From positions 1-6,632 of the forward strand of contig JAQBPC010000168.1 of NCBI GenBank assembly GCA_028287725.1: DNA of 6,632 bases, read 5' to 3'. Position numbers and translations under genes: made by a program. The notes under the pieces were generated by a model. That model had not been told where the DNA came from. It saw only the letters and a list, made by a program, of their open reading frames with translations, and searched no databases. Shown here one piece after another: positions 5,270 through 6,632 of the stretch. The stretch is from Chloroflexota bacterium. Its GTDB lineage: Bacteria; Chloroflexota; UBA5177; JANWHV01. Each line of letters starts with the position of its first letter. Position 1 is the first letter of the stretch.

Positions 5270-6310
5270 TTATTTGCCCCGTATGATGCGCGCAGCTTGC
5301 CGAGCGAGGATTGGATCCCATTGGTGAGCTGCGCCTTCTTCCAGCATGGTGATCACCCGTTGCGTCGAGAGTGTCTCACGCCTGTACGAGGCCCGCATCA
5401 TGGTATCTACATTTTCGGCGACGGCAAGGATGCGCGCGCGAAGGGGTATCGCGTCCCCGGCAAGCCCGAACGGGTAGCCCTTGCCGTCCCAGCGTTCGTG
5501 ATGGTGCAGAATGCTGGTTTGGATGGATTCGGGCAGGCCGACGCGAGCGGCCAAGTCTCGTCCGAGGCGTGCGTGTTCAGTCATTTTCTCGCGCTGGTCG
5601 ACCGTGAGCGCGCCTCTCACTCCCCAAACTGAGCTGTCTAAGGCAATCTTGCCGACGTCGTGCAGCAACGCGGCACGCATCAAGCCTTCGATGTGCCGAT
5701 GCGGAAGCACCACGAATTCGGCCAAGCTTACGGCAACGCGCGCTACGCCTCGGCCGTGACCGATATGGCCCCACTCTTCCTCCTCCTGCTTGTCCACCGC
5801 GTCCAGGAGTTGTTGCTCTGTGGTCATAATCGGCACTTGTACTATCGACGACGTATTCTCCATGACGTCTCCGCTGGATTTGACGCGCAACTCAGCCGCG
5901 ACTTTCAAATCACGTAGATGCTCTTGTGCCGCATGCTCAAATGAGAGCTTGAGCAATCGATACGAGCTATCTTCGCCGATAAATATCGTGGCGCTGAGCT
6001 CAATCTCGGAACTATGCCCATTACCACGAACTTGAATTTCTTCCCTGCTGCCGGTAAATGGCCCACTAAGATGGGAATAGACCACGCGGTCCGGCGCTAG
6101 CCCTTGCACTTCCTTGACCGTAAGCGACTGGCCCTGCAAATTGGTCGTGGTGAATACGGCCATCGTTCGCGTACTGCCACCTCCGAGGAGGCTGACACTA
6201 CGACCAGACCCAGGCCGGCATTCATAATCAACCGTGGAAAGCATCTTGTAAACGAGGGACGCCGGTGCAGCCACGGTGATCAGCTGTTGGGCAACGTCGA
6301 CCTGTTTCAC
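5270..6310 (-). CDS. SRPBCC (START-like) domain fused to HD-GYP domain; putative sensor cyclic-di-GMP phosphodiesterase
   Basis: This 346-residue protein has two domains. Residues 5-140 read as an SRPBCC ligand-binding domain: QLITVAAPASLVYKMLSTVDY at the start, then PDRVVYSHLSGPFTGSREE, SEIELSATIFI, and a long C-terminal helix FEHAAQEHLRDLKVAAEL. A linker with EEEEWG leads to an HD-GYP domain (about 180-343): HGRGVARVAVSLAE (His185), LLHDVGKIALD (His217, Asp218, Lys221), EHARLG (His246), HHHERWDGKGYPFGL (His270, His271, GYP 278-280), and ARILAVAENVDTMM. HD-GYP proteins hydrolyse cyclic-di-GMP in the cytoplasm. The last motif normally reads A-D-x-x-D-A and supplies a metal ligand; here Glu299 replaces that Asp, and Gly188 replaces the usual Arg after His185, so activity may be altered. 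The start is GTG at 6308-6310; no in-frame alternative exists before the upstream stop, and GGGAAG lies about nine bases before it. An internal ATG at Met150 could in principle give the HD-GYP part alone. Confidence 0.88.
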   Translation of the reverse strand: MKQVDVAQQLITVAAPASLVYKMLSTVDYECRPGSGRSVSLLGGGSTRTMAVFTTTNLQGQSLTVKEVQGLAPDRVVYSHLSGPFTGSREEIQVRGNGHSSEIELSATIFIGEDSSYRLLKLSFEHAAQEHLRDLKVAAELRVKSSGDVMENTSSIVQVPIMTTEQQLLDAVDKQEEEEWGHIGHGRGVARVAVSLAEFVVLPHRHIEGLMRAALLHDVGKIALDSSVWGVRGALTVDQREKMTEHARLGRDLAARVGLPESIQTSILHHHERWDGKGYPFGLAGDAIPLRARILAVAENVDTMMRASYRRETLSTQRVITMLEEGAAHQWDPILARQAARIIRGK

Positions 6311-6334
6311 TAAGGCATCTTCCCACTTTACAAG

Positions 6335-6376
6335 AGAGTAACAATACTCTATCGGGTATTAACCGATACGGGTATA
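6335..6376. promoter_or_regulatory. Adjacent dyads and direct repeat upstream of the SRPBCC-HD-GYP gene, possible operator
   Basis: Two perfect inverted repeats share one base: AGAGTA-ACAA-TACTCT (6335-6350) and TATCGG-N7-CCGATA (6350-6368). CGGGTAT also occurs twice, at 6353-6359 and 6369-6375, exactly 16 bases apart. The cluster begins 25 bp upstream of the GTG start, the usual place for a transcription-factor site or a leader structure. No known consensus and no convincing -35/-10 pair are recognised here. Confidence 0.42.
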
Positions 6377-6503
6377 GCCCAGACAGGGCCTTTAGCTGTT
6401 CTTTGTACCCGTCTCGTACGGTTGGCTACGTGTACAACGTCGCTTGGGCGCTCCATTTATCCGCCAAAGCGCGGCAAAATTGAAACTACCGTAGCGTTTC
6501 GCT

Positions 6504-6632
6504 CTATATTTGTTGGACGCTCCATCTCCCTTCAGCTTGGACTCTGGCAACGGCGCGGCCAAACGCGGCGGCGGTATATCGAATGTCCTCCTCCGAATGC
6601 GTCGCCGAGACAAATGCGGAACGACCGAAAAA
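6504..6632 (-). CDS. C-terminal end of a probable class-III aminotransferase (glutamate-1-semialdehyde aminomutase-like), cut by window edge
   Basis: Only the last 42 codons and the TAG stop (6504-6506) are visible; the start and the PLP-binding lysine lie beyond the window. The sequence reads FFGRSAFVSATHSEEDI, then RYTAAAFGRAVARVQ. This matches the typical tail of fold-type I, class-III aminotransferases such as HemL-like enzymes, where a small-side-chain strand and A-H-T-x-E-D-I are followed by a final helix with A-F-x-x-A. The reaction and substrate cannot be deduced from this end. The gene points the same way as the SRPBCC-HD-GYP gene, 193 nt upstream of it, with the dyad cluster between them, so separate transcription is likely. 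Assignment rests on one motif, so it is moderate. Confidence 0.66.
   Translation of the reverse strand, partial: FFGRSAFVSATHSEEDIRYTAAAFGRAVARVQAEGRWSVQQI

Noticed and set aside
6392..6613. Minus-strand 73-codon open frame with TTG start at the right edge
   Set aside because: Its product is basic and low in structure, has no ribosome site, and is in a different frame from the convincing aminotransferase tail that covers most of the same DNA.
1..6632. tRNA, rRNA, CRISPR, insertion sequence or prophage
   Set aside because: No T-arm consensus outside coding sequence, no spaced direct repeats of CRISPR type, no transposase or integrase frame and no terminal inverted repeats were seen on either strand.

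Overview
This is a moderately GC-rich bacterial chromosomal window holding seven complete or near-complete genes and two genes cut by its edges. No mobile elements, CRISPR arrays, rRNA or tRNA were seen. The host cannot be named from the sequence. GTG starts, tightly packed hypothetical genes, an ABC-2 exporter, an HD-GYP protein and a CoxG-like protein would fit a soil or environmental lineage such as Chloroflexota or a related candidate phylum, but that is only a guess.

Layout. (1) 1-1433, plus strand: the 3' part of an ABC ATPase gene, joined by an ATGA overlap to its ABC-2 permease, together a two-gene exporter. (2) 1324-2568, minus strand: a compact run of three uncharacterised genes, read 67 aa, then 185 aa (two membrane segments), then up to 170 aa. 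They are joined by overlaps of 1 and 29 nt, and the last one converges on and overlaps the permease gene by 110 bp. (3) 2569-2962: a divergent intergenic region with several inverted repeats and possible promoters. (4) 2963-4627, plus: a full-length urocanate hydratase (HutU), with no other histidine-degradation gene in view. (5) 4793-5263, plus: a small soluble CoxG-like SRPBCC protein. (6) 5270-6310, minus and tail-to-tail with (5): an SRPBCC domain fused to an HD-GYP domain, probably a ligand-sensing cyclic-di-GMP phosphodiesterase or a degenerate effector, with a dyad-rich leader. (7) 6504-6632, minus: the C-terminal end of what looks like a class-III (glutamate-1-semialdehyde type) aminotransferase.

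How they work together. The ABC pair is one transporter and the three minus-strand hypotheticals look co-transcribed. HutU and the CoxG-like gene point the same way but are 165 nt apart, and the second has its own promoter candidate, so a functional link is unproven. The items most worth a second look are the SRPBCC-HD-GYP fusion beside another SRPBCC gene, the two-membrane-segment protein with tyrosines exactly every seven residues in its loop, and the unlinked urocanase.
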